A stretch of DNA of 64,000 bases from Pseudomonas sp. UBA1879 (GCF_002338065.1 NZ_DDHJ01000011.1:151799-215798); one strand, 5' to 3'. Shown: positions 43,797-53,645, numbered from the stretch's first letter. Numbers and translations: made by a program. The notes: a model not told the origin generated them from the letters alone.

Positions 43797-44876
43797 ATGA
43801 ACACCTCACGCCCAAAAGGTCTCTCATTTGCCAAGCGCATGCATGTGCCTCGCAGCGTGGGGATGGGCATCGGCTTTTTTGCCGTTGCCGCTGCGCTGTA
43901 TCCGTCACAGCCTCACGTATGGGTATGGACGCTGTTGGTGCTTCATGGCTTTGGCTGGCCGCATCTGGCGTATCTTCTTGCCAAGTCATCGAAACAGCCC
44001 TACAAGGCCGAACGGCGGAATCTGATATACGACTCGCTGGCGGGTGGGCTTTGGGCCGGCGCGATGGGCTTCAACCCCTTGCCGACCGTGGCGGCGCTGT
44101 CGATGATGGCCATGAACAACATCGCCGCTGGCGGACCGCGGTTGTTTCTGTGGGGCGTTCTTGCGCAAACGCTCGGAGCGCTGGCCGCCTACGGTATCTT
44201 CCTGCCTGAACTGTTTCCGACCATCACGCAGATACAGGTCTACGCCTGTCTGCCAATGCTGGCGATCTATCCCATGGCGATTGGCTGGTTGAGCTATCGC
44301 GTGGCGTTGCAGTTGTCAGAAAGCAAGAAAACCCTGGAAAAGCTCAGTACCACCGACAGCCTCACGGGCCTGATGAATCATGGCGCCTGGAAAGATCTGC
44401 TACGGGTTGAGTTCAACCATTGCCAGGCTCACAGGCGTCACGACAGCGTGGCGCTGATCGACATCGATCATTTCAAGACCATTAACGACACCTACGGCCA
44501 TATCATCGGTGACAACGTACTCAAGCAACTGAGCACTGTGTTGTCCGCCAACCTTCGCGAAACCGATTTGGCTGGCCGCTATGGTGGCGACGAATTCTGC
44601 GTGATCCTCCCCGACACCACCCTCGCTCAAGCCACCGACATTCTCGAACGCCTGCGTCGCACGGTGTATGACCACGCCCATACCGCCCTACCGGACATAC
44701 GGCTCAGCCTGAGCATCGGGATTGCGGCGTATGGCCCGCACCTCACTGACGCTGGTATGTGGTTACATGAGGCCGACATGGCGCTGTATGCGGCGAAAAG
44801 TACCGGGCGCAACCGGGTCAACGCGGCGCTGCCCGGAGAAAAAGTGTACGGAGCCCTGAGTGCGGCGTTTGATTAG
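43797..44876 (+). CDS. Diguanylate cyclase with MASE2 membrane domain
   Basis: A 359-residue membrane protein that makes cyclic di-GMP. Residues 15-170 form the MASE2 sensor region with about five hydrophobic helices (VGMGIGFFAVAAALYPSQPHVW, HGFGWPHLAYLLA). The GGDEF domain is residues 185-345, beginning TTDSLTGLMNHGAW, with the intact active site RYGGDEFCV near 265. An inhibitory site RETD lies five residues before the GGDEF motif, so product inhibition is expected. The same architecture is found in E. coli AdrA/DgcC, which activates cellulose synthesis. No cellulose genes are nearby. Confidence 0.92.
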   Translation: MNTSRPKGLSFAKRMHVPRSVGMGIGFFAVAAALYPSQPHVWVWTLLVLHGFGWPHLAYLLAKSSKQPYKAERRNLIYDSLAGGLWAGAMGFNPLPTVAALSMMAMNNIAAGGPRLFLWGVLAQTLGALAAYGIFLPELFPTITQIQVYACLPMLAIYPMAIGWLSYRVALQLSESKKTLEKLSTTDSLTGLMNHGAWKDLLRVEFNHCQAHRRHDSVALIDIDHFKTINDTYGHIIGDNVLKQLSTVLSANLRETDLAGRYGGDEFCVILPDTTLAQATDILERLRRTVYDHAHTALPDIRLSLSIGIAAYGPHLTDAGMWLHEADMALYAAKSTGRNRVNAALPGEKVYGALSAAFD

Positions 44877-44949
44877 AGACCCCGACCCACGCTGACCGGC
44901 ATCGTGATGCCTGCCCCTCATCTCCAGAAGGTTATGCACGGTGACGGCA

Positions 44950-45666
44950 TTACAACGCCCCCTCGGCCTGTAGCTGAACCTGCTCCAATAGCTCCACCGC
45001 AGACAGGGTGCCCAAGAGCGTGAGGATGTCATCCTTTAATGGCAGTGGCCCATAAAGGCTTTCTTCGCGGTCCAGATGCGCTTGCTGGACGCTGCGATAG
45101 CCGTCGGGGTAGATGCTTTTCTCGATGGGCAAAAGACGATCGTAATGCTCCAGCAAACCGCGAAACACGATGCGCCTCTCCACTACGCCACGCGTGGTGG
45201 CGATCAATTTGATGAAAATGTCTGCATCGGTTTGCCGTACCGCCTGATAAGCGGCATATCGCTCGACCAGCGTGTACCTCCCGGAATCGTCGAACACCAC
45301 GGCGCAAAGGGCTTCTCGTCGTCGCCCCATGAAGGGATTGAGCGCGGGAACGCGGCGATGGCTCTGGGCGAGGACGAATGCCACGGCCAACTCGGCTTCC
45401 TGCAAACGTTCAGGGGTGGCGAGCTTCTTGAGGTCATCGAGGGCAGGTGCTTGTCGCCCCAATTGCTCGATTTCCTCACCAAAGACTGCGAAGACGCCCC
45501 GCGGGCCTAGCCACTGTCGATGAATCGTGTGCAGATCTTCTTTACTGTATGCAGCCTGCTGCAAAACCAGTTCATGGAAACGGTCCATTTCCGAATCTTC
45601 GTGATCGAGAAACGCTAAAGATCCATCAACAGGTACGCCATGGTCGTTTGAACCATCAACGGACAT
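44950..45666 (-). CDS. Unrecognised cytoplasmic protein
   Basis: A 238-residue soluble, helical protein, rich in Leu, Glu and Arg, without signal peptide, membrane segment or cysteine motif. Recognisable blocks are LHTIHRQWLGPRGVFAVFGEEIEQLG, LNPFMGRRREALCAVVFDDSGRYTLVERYAAYQA and ADIFIKLIATTRGVVERRIVFRGLLEHYDRLLPIE. I cannot place it in a family. AAGGAGC before ATG 45666 is a good ribosome site. The gene upstream on the same strand is a small LuxR-type regulator 175 bp away, which may control it. Confidence 0.68.
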   Translation of the reverse strand: MSVDGSNDHGVPVDGSLAFLDHEDSEMDRFHELVLQQAAYSKEDLHTIHRQWLGPRGVFAVFGEEIEQLGRQAPALDDLKKLATPERLQEAELAVAFVLAQSHRRVPALNPFMGRRREALCAVVFDDSGRYTLVERYAAYQAVRQTDADIFIKLIATTRGVVERRIVFRGLLEHYDRLLPIEKSIYPDGYRSVQQAHLDREESLYGPLPLKDDILTLLGTLSAVELLEQVQLQAEGAL

Positions 45667-45841
45667 CACTTTGCTCCTTATTCTTATTAACTTTGAACAA
45701 TTACCAAGCCGAGGCGGTAGGACTAAAACATTCACGCTGACAGTCATTCATAGTCGGCCACATGAAAACCGGTCGAGCGAAACACCTCGAGCATCGACTT
45801 ATTAACTTCCATTAAACACGTCGCCATTATGCCCACATGGA

Positions 45842-46090
45842 TCATTGATACAATCCGTCAAATGTAGGGGGTAGCCGGGTTTTTCGTTTACGCGGTAGCA
45901 CGACATGCAGCGCCATCAGTTGCGCGCGATTCTTCACTTCGTTTTTCTTCAACAAGGCCGAAACATGGTCCCGGGCCGTGTAATCACTGATGCCCAGCTG
46001 CTGCGCGATGTCTTTATTGGTGTACCCCAACAGTACCAGTTTCAATACCTCACACTCCCGTGGCGTCGCTCGGCTCGCTCGTTGCCGCAT
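45842..46090 (-). CDS. Small LuxR-type DNA-binding protein (helix-turn-helix only)
   Basis: An 82-residue protein consisting of almost nothing but a LuxR/GerE domain: TPRECEVLKLVLLGYTNKDIAQQLG, then the recognition helix SDYTARDHVSALLKKN. There is no receiver or ligand domain. The start at 46090 has a strong GGAGGG site 8 bases upstream; longer in-frame starts at 46147 and 46225 would add up to 45 residues of weakly folded, basic sequence. It may regulate the gene at 44950. The -TARDHVSALLKK- helix is like those of orphan CsgD/NarL regulators. Confidence 0.72.
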   Translation of the reverse strand: MRQRASRATPRECEVLKLVLLGYTNKDIAQQLGISDYTARDHVSALLKKNEVKNRAQLMALHVVLPRKRKTRLPPTFDGLYQ

Positions 46091-46613
46091 GGGCTTTCCC
46101 TCCTGCATGGACGTGTCTTGGACTCGGTTGAGTGCCTTCCCTGGCATTGAACTTCCCATCGGCGACAACAGGCGTTTATTGAGCGTTAATTTGGTTTTTT
46201 TACATTTGAATGGCGTGTTTGGCATCAGGGTTATTATGAGCACTGCAATGGGTAATTATTCCTACAGACTATGAAGACAAATCCGTATTCACGTCTGACA
46301 AAGATACGCACCAGGCACAGTCCCGCGTATGCGCAAACAGTAATGGCATAGGACTGTGCAGATCAGTTGTATAGACCGCGACGATAAACGCAACAATTTG
46401 CAATTACAATCATCGGTTACAAATCATTTGACGATTAATGAATGAACAGTGTGCGGAGCCGTGACGACGACATGCGATCCAAGCGCCGTTATGTGCAAAT
46501 GCCGACACTCAGCAGGGAAACGCCTGACGTGAAATCAAGATGCGCCCTGCTGGGATAGCCCGATCACGACACGTGATACCGACCGGGGCGCCGCTCCAAC
46601 GACGCCCCGCCAG
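46091..46613. other. Intergenic stretch without a firm gene
   Basis: About 520 bp between the LuxR-type gene and the MFS gene, both on the minus strand. It is more A/T-rich than the genes. A GC-rich hairpin (CGGGGCG … CGCCCCG, 46584-46609) lies just after the MFS stop and may end that transcript. Nothing else was supported. Confidence 0.55.
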
Positions 46614-47933
46614 TCAAGGGCTACAGCGTGCAGGCAGCGTGTCGTCCACGTGCAGGCCTTTACGCACGCCGAAGAACATCGCGGTCAACAGGCCGACCGC
46701 GCCCATGATCGCGCAGTAGCCGACGCAGACCCATGGGCTCCAGGGCATCAGGGCGATCAGCGCCAGCGGCGTGGTGCTGGCCCAGAGTGCATAACTGATG
46801 TTGTAGGTCAACGAGATGCCCGAGACGCGAATGTTCGCCGGAAACAGTCCGACCATGACCGAAGGCACAACACCGACGATGCCGCACGCCAGCCCTGCCA
46901 CCGCATACGCCAGACTCACCGGCAGCCAATGGATCACCAGACTGGCATAGAGCAGACCCACGCCCACCGGCAGCAAGAGGCTGTACAACACGACGCCGCG
47001 CCAGGCGCCGATGCGGTCTACCAGCATGCCTGCCAGCACACAGCCGATGTTGAGGAAGACAATCCCCACGCTGCTCAGCGCGAAGGTATCACTGGGGCTC
47101 ATGCCAAAGCGCTGTTGCATCACGGTCGGGGTGATGACCACCAGGGTCACCACCGCCGAGGTCAGTACGCAGGTCAGCAGCGCGGCGGGCAACAATGATT
47201 GACGGTGCTCCCGCATGACGGCGCGCAGAGGCAGTTCGGGCATCCCTTGGCGTTGGGCGTGCAAGGCCATGAACACTGGGGTCTCGCTCAGCCAGCGACG
47301 TAGCCAGACGCCGATCACACCAAAAACCCCGCCCAGCAGGAACGGTATGCGCCAGGCGAAATCAAGGATTTCCGCGTGGCTGAACACCTTTGCCAACCAC
47401 GTCGCGGTCAGGGCCCCGAGCAGATAGCCGAAGGTCAGCCCGGCTTGCAGCACGCCCAAGGCATAGCCGCGATGCCCCTTGGGCGCGTGTTCGGCAACGA
47501 ATACCCAGGCGCTCGGGACCTCCCCGCCCACCGCAGCGCCCTGCAGGATGCGCAGCGCCAACAGGATCAGCGGCGCCCAATAGCCAATCTCGGCATAGGT
47601 CGGCATCACGCCTATCAACAAACAGGGCAACGCCATCATCAGAATGCTCAGGCTGAACACCCGCTTACGTCCCAGTTTGTCGGCAAAGTGCGCCATCAGA
47701 ATGCCGCCCAGCGGGCGGGCCAGGTAGCCGGTGACGAAGATCCCGAAGCTCTGCAACAACCGCAGCCACTCAGGCATTTCCGGCGGGAAGAACAGCTGAC
47801 TGAGGGTCAACGCGAAGAACACGAAAATGATGAAATCGTAGATTTCCAGCGCCCCGCCCAATGCCGCCAGGCCGAGGGTCTTGTAATCGCCCCGGCTGAT
47901 CGGTTGTGGACGTGGTCGAAGAATGGCTGTCAT
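46614..47933 (-). CDS. MFS transporter, metabolite:H+ symporter (MHS) family
   Basis: A 439-residue inner-membrane transporter with 12 membrane segments. The MHS family marks are present: ALEIYDFIIFVFFA near residue 25, a GYLARPLGGILMAHFADKLGRKR loop near 70 (the MFS motif between helices 2 and 3), and GAAVGGEVPSAWVFVAEHAPKGHRG near 125. Substrates in this family are citrate, alpha-ketoglutarate, proline or betaine; the local genes do not tell which. I start at 47933; an ATG five codons upstream is possible. The AraC gene at 48043 is next upstream and may control it. Confidence 0.88.
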   Translation of the reverse strand: MTAILRPRPQPISRGDYKTLGLAALGGALEIYDFIIFVFFALTLSQLFFPPEMPEWLRLLQSFGIFVTGYLARPLGGILMAHFADKLGRKRVFSLSILMMALPCLLIGVMPTYAEIGYWAPLILLALRILQGAAVGGEVPSAWVFVAEHAPKGHRGYALGVLQAGLTFGYLLGALTATWLAKVFSHAEILDFAWRIPFLLGGVFGVIGVWLRRWLSETPVFMALHAQRQGMPELPLRAVMREHRQSLLPAALLTCVLTSAVVTLVVITPTVMQQRFGMSPSDTFALSSVGIVFLNIGCVLAGMLVDRIGAWRGVVLYSLLLPVGVGLLYASLVIHWLPVSLAYAVAGLACGIVGVVPSVMVGLFPANIRVSGISLTYNISYALWASTTPLALIALMPWSPWVCVGYCAIMGAVGLLTAMFFGVRKGLHVDDTLPARCSP

Positions 47934-48042
47934 GGAAGACCCCATTTGGCAGTGAAAACGGCAGTTAGGTGCGACAAAGGCGCGCAGGATAACAAAGCTG
48001 ACGCCATGAGGGCGGCTGGCAGACCACCGGACTTGCGTCACA

Positions 48043-48810
48043 TCAAGCGGCATACACGCCGGGCGTCACACCAAACTGCGCGCTAAAGGCGCTGATGAAG
48101 GTGCTAACGCTGTCGTAACCCAGCCGTTGGGCAACGCGACTGACGTTGTCACCCTCGGCCAGCAGTTCCAGCGCGCGCTTCATCCGCGCGACGATGCGCC
48201 ACTGCATTAACGACATCCCGGTTTCAGCGCGAAAGTGTCGGGTCAGGCCCCGTCGTGACATGCCTACCCGTCGCGCCCAATCGTCAAGGCTGGTCTTGTT
48301 GGCGGGGTCGGAGACGATGGTCAGCGTCATGCCCACCAGATGCGGACTGCTGGGCATGGGAAGAAATAACGGCTTTGCGGGGGAGATTTTCAGCTCGTCG
48401 AAGAGAACGTCGAGTTGGCGGTGCTGGGGTGCGGTCAATTCTGCGGCGTGATCGTCCCAGCCACCGATGCGTTCGAGCAGTGCGCTGGACAGCGATGTCA
48501 TGTCGAACACCATCGGGGTTGCGGGAAACAGCGGGCAAAGGTCGGGGCGAAGGGCAATCATCCACCCCCGGGCAGCGGCGTGCACGCGCGTCGCATGGGG
48601 AACGCCTGGGGGAATCCAGCCAATGTGGCGCAAAGGGACGACCCAACTGCCTGCGTCCAGTTCGGCCGTGATCACGCCTTCCTGCACCGCCCATAACTGA
48701 CCTTCGCGGTACCGATGGAGCGTGTCATCGCTGCTGGTGTGCTGGAGCGCAATGGTCAACAGCGGACGCCCGTCCTGAATACGGCGTTGCAACGGGTACT
48801 GTGCTGGCAT
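48043..48810 (-). CDS. AraC-family regulator (cupin sensor)
   Basis: A 255-residue regulator. The first 150 residues form a cupin-like sensor (LHRYREGQLWAVQEGVITAEL, PLRHIGWIPPGVPHATRVH with the His pair). The C-terminal 85 residues hold the AraC DNA-binding domain (LDDWARRVGMSRRGLTRHFRAETG, then VSRVAQRLGYDSVSTFISAFSAQFG). It lies 109 bp upstream of the MFS gene in the same direction, so it may regulate that transporter. The ligand is not known. ATG 48810 begins the conserved segment. Confidence 0.86.
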   Translation of the reverse strand: MPAQYPLQRRIQDGRPLLTIALQHTSSDDTLHRYREGQLWAVQEGVITAELDAGSWVVPLRHIGWIPPGVPHATRVHAAARGWMIALRPDLCPLFPATPMVFDMTSLSSALLERIGGWDDHAAELTAPQHRQLDVLFDELKISPAKPLFLPMPSSPHLVGMTLTIVSDPANKTSLDDWARRVGMSRRGLTRHFRAETGMSLMQWRIVARMKRALELLAEGDNVSRVAQRLGYDSVSTFISAFSAQFGVTPGVYAA

Positions 48811-48905
48811 GGCCCGGTTTCCCTGTCGAGTGGCTTGGGGACGGTAGCAAGCCCCAGGGAACGGCGCCAGCGCATCCAACGGCGGAAGATGCGTTCAACA
48901 GCAGA

Positions 48906-49391
48906 TCAATGAACCGATGAAGCAGGCATTTCCCGCTCCATGTAGAGACTGCGCAAGGCGATGCCGCTGGGGTGCTCATAGGCGTCGTTGCGAATGGCCA
49001 CGAACCCCATCGCCCGATAGAAATCGGCGGCGTTGAGCGAGGCGTACAGGTACAGCCGGGCGAACCGCTCCTCGACGGCCATCGCTTCCAGACCTTCCAT
49101 CAAGCGCCTGCCCACGCCCCTCCCCGCTGCTGCGGGCTCGACGAACACGGCGATGACTTCGCCACTTTGGCGATCCAGAATGCCGTACCCCAGCCACTGG
49201 CCGTCTTCTTCGGCGATCAGCGCACACCGGGTGGCGAGCAGGCGCAGATAGGATTCAGGGGGTGGCGACTGGCTCCAGATTTCGATCTGCTCAGGTGAAT
49301 AATGACTGGCGCACAACTGCCGGACAGCGCGGGTGCGCAGCGACCACAGCAATGGGATATCCGAAATGTTGCCCGGTTTGAGTTCGATCAT
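48906..49391 (-). CDS. GNAT family N-acetyltransferase
   Basis: A 161-residue acetyltransferase of the GNAT fold. The acetyl-CoA-binding motif A is AVFVEPAAAGRGVGRRLMEGLEAMA (about residues 81-105, with the RGVG pyrophosphate loop), and the C-terminal SLNAADFYRAMGFVAI is motif B. The N-terminal strand and helix (IRPGNISDIPLLWSLR-type) form the substrate side. The acceptor is unknown. ATG 49391 is the natural start; the longer open frame overlaps REP-like DNA. Confidence 0.85.
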   Translation of the reverse strand: MIELKPGNISDIPLLWSLRTRAVRQLCASHYSPEQIEIWSQSPPPESYLRLLATRCALIAEEDGQWLGYGILDRQSGEVIAVFVEPAAAGRGVGRRLMEGLEAMAVEERFARLYLYASLNAADFYRAMGFVAIRNDAYEHPSGIALRSLYMEREMPASSVH

Positions 49392-49727
49392 GTCGCGATT
49401 CCGATAAAAGAAAACCCACGGACGTTCCTGTTCGTGCGCAGCCATGCAGCGGTAGAGCGACAGGATGCGCTTTTGTCGGCACAGGTGAAAGGTGCCGCCG
49501 CCCTGGGGGCTTTGATGCTGGCCAAGGGCCCTAGGAGTCCAGCTTGCTGACGATCTGCCGGGGTCGCGCTCGACCCGTAGCAGCAAACCCAGTGGATGAG
49601 GTCTGCCTGAACCCACTGGGCGCCTGATTTCACTGCCGGTTCTCGGCAGATCGCCTGCAAGCAAGGCTCCCACGCCCTCCGGGCAGAAGCGGGATCACGA
49701 GAGGCCCGCCTCAGCGATCTGCGGTCC
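49392..49727. other. Intergenic stretch with a degenerate REP pair
   Basis: About 336 bp between the GNAT gene and the receptor gene. It holds the diverged REP pair at 49532-49673 and nothing else I can support. Confidence 0.6.
49532..49673. repeat. Degenerate REP inverted pair
   Basis: TAGGAGTCCAGCTTGCTGACGA on the left and GCCTGCAAGCAAGGCTCCCAC on the right are worn members of the REP family, not matching any of the three clean classes. Confidence 0.55.
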
Positions 49728-51899
49728 CTAAAAACTCACTGTCGCCGACAATCGCGCGGTACGCGGGGCGCCGAGGAACAGGTAGTCGTCGCCCAAGTAC
49801 TCGCCGACGTCGCGCCAGTAACGTTTATCGAACAGGTTGTCGACGGTCAGACGGAACACGGTGTCGTAGCCGTCGAGCGTGGTGCTGTAGCGGCTGCCAG
49901 CGTTGAACACCGTGTAGTCGTCGACCTTCACCGAGCCTTCGCGGTTGGCGTATTTGCTGGCGCTGTATTGCACACCGCCCAGCAGCGCCAAGCCCGGGAT
50001 TGGCAGGCTGTAGTCGGCAGACAGGCTGCCGCGGAACGTGGGCACGTTGATCGCCTGATGATCTTCATAGGCTGAAGTACCGCTGTCTTCCACACGCGCT
50101 CTGATGACGGCGGCACTGGCGGCGATTTGCAGCTGTGAGGTCAACCAGCCGTTGGCGCTCAGTTCAAGCCCGGTGTTTTTTTGCTGGCCTTGCTGAACGA
50201 ACGTCAAGGTGCCGTCCTCGTCAGGCTTCGAATACTGATACGCCTGACGGGTCTGGAATACCGCCGCCGTGAAACTCATGCGCTGCCAGTCATACTTGAC
50301 CCCGGCTTCCAGTTGGCGGGAGAGGGTCGGCGCCAGAATCTCTCCGATGTTGCTGTCGAACACCGATGCCGTGCCGCCGAGCGACAGCCCTTTGCTGTAA
50401 CTGACGTACAGCGAAAGGTCGTCCACCGGTTTGTAGATCAGCGCGCCTTGGGGCAGAAAGATCGAGCGTTGCGTGTGGCGATTGTCACTGCCGTCTTCGT
50501 TGTAGGCTTTTTCGTCGAGGCGCACCTGACGGCCACCGATCACGGTCTGCCAATGCTCGTTGAAGCGGATGCGGTCCGTGGCGAACAGCCCATACTGGCG
50601 GCTGTCGAGACGCCGCTCGGTATGGCCCACGGGCAGATCCGAGGGCGCGAAGGCTTCCGGCGTTTCGTTGATGTTGCCGGAACCCACGTAGTTGCTGAAA
50701 TACGGCCGGGTGTCGACCGTGCGACGGAACGCGCTGGAACCAAACGTCAGCTCATGCTTGAGCCAGCCGGTGTCGAAGAGGCCGGTCATTGCCGCTTCAA
50801 CTTCATCATTGCGGCGCGTGTCGTCGGGGCTGCGGAAGTCGTAGATGTCGTAACCGCCGTCGCTGTTGAAATGCCCGGTCACAGGGGTAGCCGGGCAATC
50901 GCTCTGGTAATAGCAGCCATAGGCGAAGGCGCTGTAATCGTCGATCACCACACGGCTGCGCGACGCGCTGAGACTGGCTTTCCAGTCGTCACTGAAGCGG
51001 TATTCATAGCGACCGCTCATGTTCAGCGAATCGATCCCCACCGGGTTCGAACCGGGTTGGTAGCCGAGCAGCTTGCGCGGCGAGGCGTCGTGGGGCAATT
51101 CGGTGCCGCCGAGCAACTGATAACCCGGCACCGACCGCTGTTCTTTGGTCTGGTACTCGACGTCCAGTTGCAAGGTCGATTGGTCGTTGATGTTCCAGTC
51201 GAACGCCAGTGAGGCGAAATCCCGCTGACCGTTGGCGTGTTCGACGTAGGAGCGAATGTCTTCATGAGCAATGTTGGCCCGCAGGCCGAACTGCTGTTCG
51301 CTGCCAAACCAGCCCCCTAGGTCCGTGGCGATGTAGCGCTCGCCATGTTCGTTGGTGGAGACCGTCACCGAGCGCACATCTTCGGGGCGTTTGGTCTTGT
51401 AATTGATCACGCCCGCAGGCTCCGACACCCCGCTTTGCAGACCGGACAAGCCTTTGAGCAATTCGACCTGCTGCTTGTTTTCCAGCGCAACGTTTTGCTC
51501 GCCGGTGATGCTGCGGCCGTTGATGCGGTAACTGTTTGCCGCATTGAGGGAGAATCCGCGTACCACGAAATTTTCGTAATAGCCCACGGGTGCATAGCTG
51601 TCGCCCACCGACGCATCGTTGCGCAGCACATCGCTGAGCAACTTGGCCTGCTGGTTTTTCAACAGGGCCTCGCTGAACACTGAAATGGACGCGGGCGTGT
51701 CGCGCAACGGCGTTTCGTTGAAACCGCCCACCGACGCGCTGCCGGCCTGATACATCGACGCCTGTTCTGCGGACACTTTCACGGCCTCCAGCGTCATCGG
51801 TTCCGCCTCTTGAGCCGCCAGCCACGGCGAGACACAGGCAATGCTCAGCGGCAGCAAGCGACGGTGAAAGCCGGATGCAGGTCGGCGTGGGGTGGTCAT
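49728..51899 (-). CDS. TonB-dependent siderophore receptor
   Basis: A 723-residue outer-membrane receptor. A signal peptide ends near residue 29 (WLAAQ). The plug domain begins with a TonB-box-like stretch (MTLEAVKVSAEQ) and carries DTPASISVFSEALL, NFVVRGFSLN and ELLKGLSGLQSG-PAGVINYKTKRP near 115-175. The rest is a 22-strand barrel, and the last residue is Phe (TVSF), as required for outer-membrane insertion. The family brings in ferric siderophores with energy from TonB. No sigma factor or anti-sigma gene is next to it, so signal transduction is not expected. ATG 51899 fits best. Confidence 0.9.
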   Translation of the reverse strand: MTTPRRPASGFHRRLLPLSIACVSPWLAAQEAEPMTLEAVKVSAEQASMYQAGSASVGGFNETPLRDTPASISVFSEALLKNQQAKLLSDVLRNDASVGDSYAPVGYYENFVVRGFSLNAANSYRINGRSITGEQNVALENKQQVELLKGLSGLQSGVSEPAGVINYKTKRPEDVRSVTVSTNEHGERYIATDLGGWFGSEQQFGLRANIAHEDIRSYVEHANGQRDFASLAFDWNINDQSTLQLDVEYQTKEQRSVPGYQLLGGTELPHDASPRKLLGYQPGSNPVGIDSLNMSGRYEYRFSDDWKASLSASRSRVVIDDYSAFAYGCYYQSDCPATPVTGHFNSDGGYDIYDFRSPDDTRRNDEVEAAMTGLFDTGWLKHELTFGSSAFRRTVDTRPYFSNYVGSGNINETPEAFAPSDLPVGHTERRLDSRQYGLFATDRIRFNEHWQTVIGGRQVRLDEKAYNEDGSDNRHTQRSIFLPQGALIYKPVDDLSLYVSYSKGLSLGGTASVFDSNIGEILAPTLSRQLEAGVKYDWQRMSFTAAVFQTRQAYQYSKPDEDGTLTFVQQGQQKNTGLELSANGWLTSQLQIAASAAVIRARVEDSGTSAYEDHQAINVPTFRGSLSADYSLPIPGLALLGGVQYSASKYANREGSVKVDDYTVFNAGSRYSTTLDGYDTVFRLTVDNLFDKRYWRDVGEYLGDDYLFLGAPRTARLSATVSF

Positions 51900-52061
51900 C
51901 GGACGTGAAGCTCCAGGCGGGATTTTTTCTCGGCGCACTTTTTACGTTCTGTATGGTTTTTTTACAACCTCGACACGTCCTCTTCAAAGGTATGAAAACC
52001 CTCGAAAGAGTGTCGTCCCCTCATCTACACTCGCCCGTTCAACCTGCAGGAAATTTCCGCC

Positions 52062-52700
52062 ATGACCTCCTCGCTGCTGTTCGCTGTACTCGCCTCAGGC
52101 TTCATTTACGCCATTTCCCCCGGTCCGGGCGTGCTGGCCGTGTTCGGCATCGGCGCGTCCAAGGGGCGTCGGGCGGGCGCCGCGTTCCTCTGCGGGCATC
52201 TGCTCGGGGATGTGATCTGGTGCAGCACGGCGCTGGCCGCGATCATCGGCGCCAAGGTCATCGGTTCGACCACCTTCGATGTGCTGGGGGTCGTCAGCGG
52301 CCTGTTTCTGCTCTGGCTCGGCTGGCGTGCGATTCGCGCCAGGCGCAGCAGCAGCGACGAACCGAAAGCCCCCAGCCGTCACCCGTTCTGGCACGGCATC
52401 ATGTTCGGCCTGACTAACCCCAAGGCCTATCCAGTGGCGGTGGCGACCTTCACGGCGCTGCTGTCCAGCCGGGCCGATCTGCTGAACTGGTCGATGTTGC
52501 CGCTACTGATTCTGGTCAGCACACTGGGCGGGATCGTGGCGTACGGCATCATCATCGGGGTGGTCGGCGCGCGGCATGTGCGGACGGTGTATCAACGCCA
52601 CGAACTGACCATCACCCGACTGTGCGGCGTGATGTTCATCGGGTTTGCGATTCATGCGCTGGTGCACGCGGTGCCAGGGTTGTTGCCGCGCAAACCTTGA
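52062..52700 (+). CDS. LysE family translocator
   Basis: A 212-residue inner-membrane exporter with about six hydrophobic segments. The N-terminal FIYAISPGPGVLAVFGIGASKGRRAG is the LysE/RhtB signature, and GLTNPKAYPVAVATFTALLSS near 120 is the matching second motif. The substrate is unknown. It is convergent with the LysR-type gene at 52749 and divergent from the receptor gene. Confidence 0.87.
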   Translation: MTSSLLFAVLASGFIYAISPGPGVLAVFGIGASKGRRAGAAFLCGHLLGDVIWCSTALAAIIGAKVIGSTTFDVLGVVSGLFLLWLGWRAIRARRSSSDEPKAPSRHPFWHGIMFGLTNPKAYPVAVATFTALLSSRADLLNWSMLPLLILVSTLGGIVAYGIIIGVVGARHVRTVYQRHELTITRLCGVMFIGFAIHALVHAVPGLLPRKP

Positions 52701-52748
52701 TTCGGATGTCGATGCAAGACGCTCACACCGTCAGGGTCGGGGCTGTCT

Positions 52749-53645
52749 TCAATTAAGGGGTGTAGCAGCGGCTTCTTCGGTGAGCCAGGCCAGAAACGCC
52801 TTGATCTGCGGATCCCGTTCCCGACCCGGCACGCAGACCGCCACGTAACGTGGACCGGCCAGGCTGACGTCCGGCCTGAACGGCAGGAGTTCGCCGCGCG
52901 TGACGCTGTCGGCCACCAGCACGTTACTGGCCAGCACCAGCCCGTGCCCGGCAACGGCGGCATTCAGCGCGTAATGCTCGTCATCGAACTCACGCATCCG
53001 CGCCGTTTTCAACCAGCCCGCGCAGCCCGCCGCCTCGCACCAGCTTGGCCAGTTGATCGACACCGCCCCGGGAATATCCCAGCGCAGATCGATCAGCTCG
53101 ACCCGATCCTCATCCAGCGCCGCCAGCAGTCCCGGCGCGCCATACACGCCGAAACGCTCGTCCATCAGGTCCTCGCTGAACAGCGTCGGGTCGTCGCGGC
53201 GGACGGTCCGAATGCCCAGATCGACGCTGGAATCACGCAGCAGATCGACCAGTTCAATACGTGTGTCGATGCGCACGCTAAATGAAGGAAACGCCCGATA
53301 AAACCCGCCCAGCCGGGGAATCAGCCACGCTGACGCCAGCGCCGGAGTGGTCGTAAGGGTCAAGGTGTGCGACGCCGCTTCAGGGCTGAAGTGTTCCAGG
53401 CTGCGGCGAATATCGAGCAAGGCTTGGTGGCTTTGGCGATACAGTCGCTCCCCGTCCTCCGTCAGCTTCACCCCCTGCCCGGATCGGTCGAACAGCATCG
53501 CGCCGAGCCAGGCTTCCAGCGTCTTGACCTGATGAGAAATGGCCGCTGGCGTCACCGACAACTCCTCGGCGGCCGCCTTGAAACTGCCCAGGCGCGCCGC
53601 CGCTTCGAAGGTGCGCAACGCATTGAGGGGAAGGGTGGAAAACAC
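52749..53645 (-). CDS. LysR-family regulator (GcvA-like)
   Basis: A 298-residue regulator. The N-terminal winged helix is residues 1-60 (LPLNALRTFEAAARLGSFKAAAEELSVTPAAISHQVKTLE), close to GcvA and AmpR types. The rest is a two-lobed ligand domain. I use GTG 53645, which has GGGAG six bases upstream and starts at the conserved segment; the open frame extends 13 codons further. It is divergent from the PACE gene with a 113-bp space, the usual layout for a LysR regulator and its target. The LysE exporter is convergent. Confidence 0.86.
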   Translation of the reverse strand: MFSTLPLNALRTFEAAARLGSFKAAAEELSVTPAAISHQVKTLEAWLGAMLFDRSGQGVKLTEDGERLYRQSHQALLDIRRSLEHFSPEAASHTLTLTTTPALASAWLIPRLGGFYRAFPSFSVRIDTRIELVDLLRDSSVDLGIRTVRRDDPTLFSEDLMDERFGVYGAPGLLAALDEDRVELIDLRWDIPGAVSINWPSWCEAAGCAGWLKTARMREFDDEHYALNAAVAGHGLVLASNVLVADSVTRGELLPFRPDVSLAGPRYVAVCVPGRERDPQIKAFLAWLTEEAAATPLN

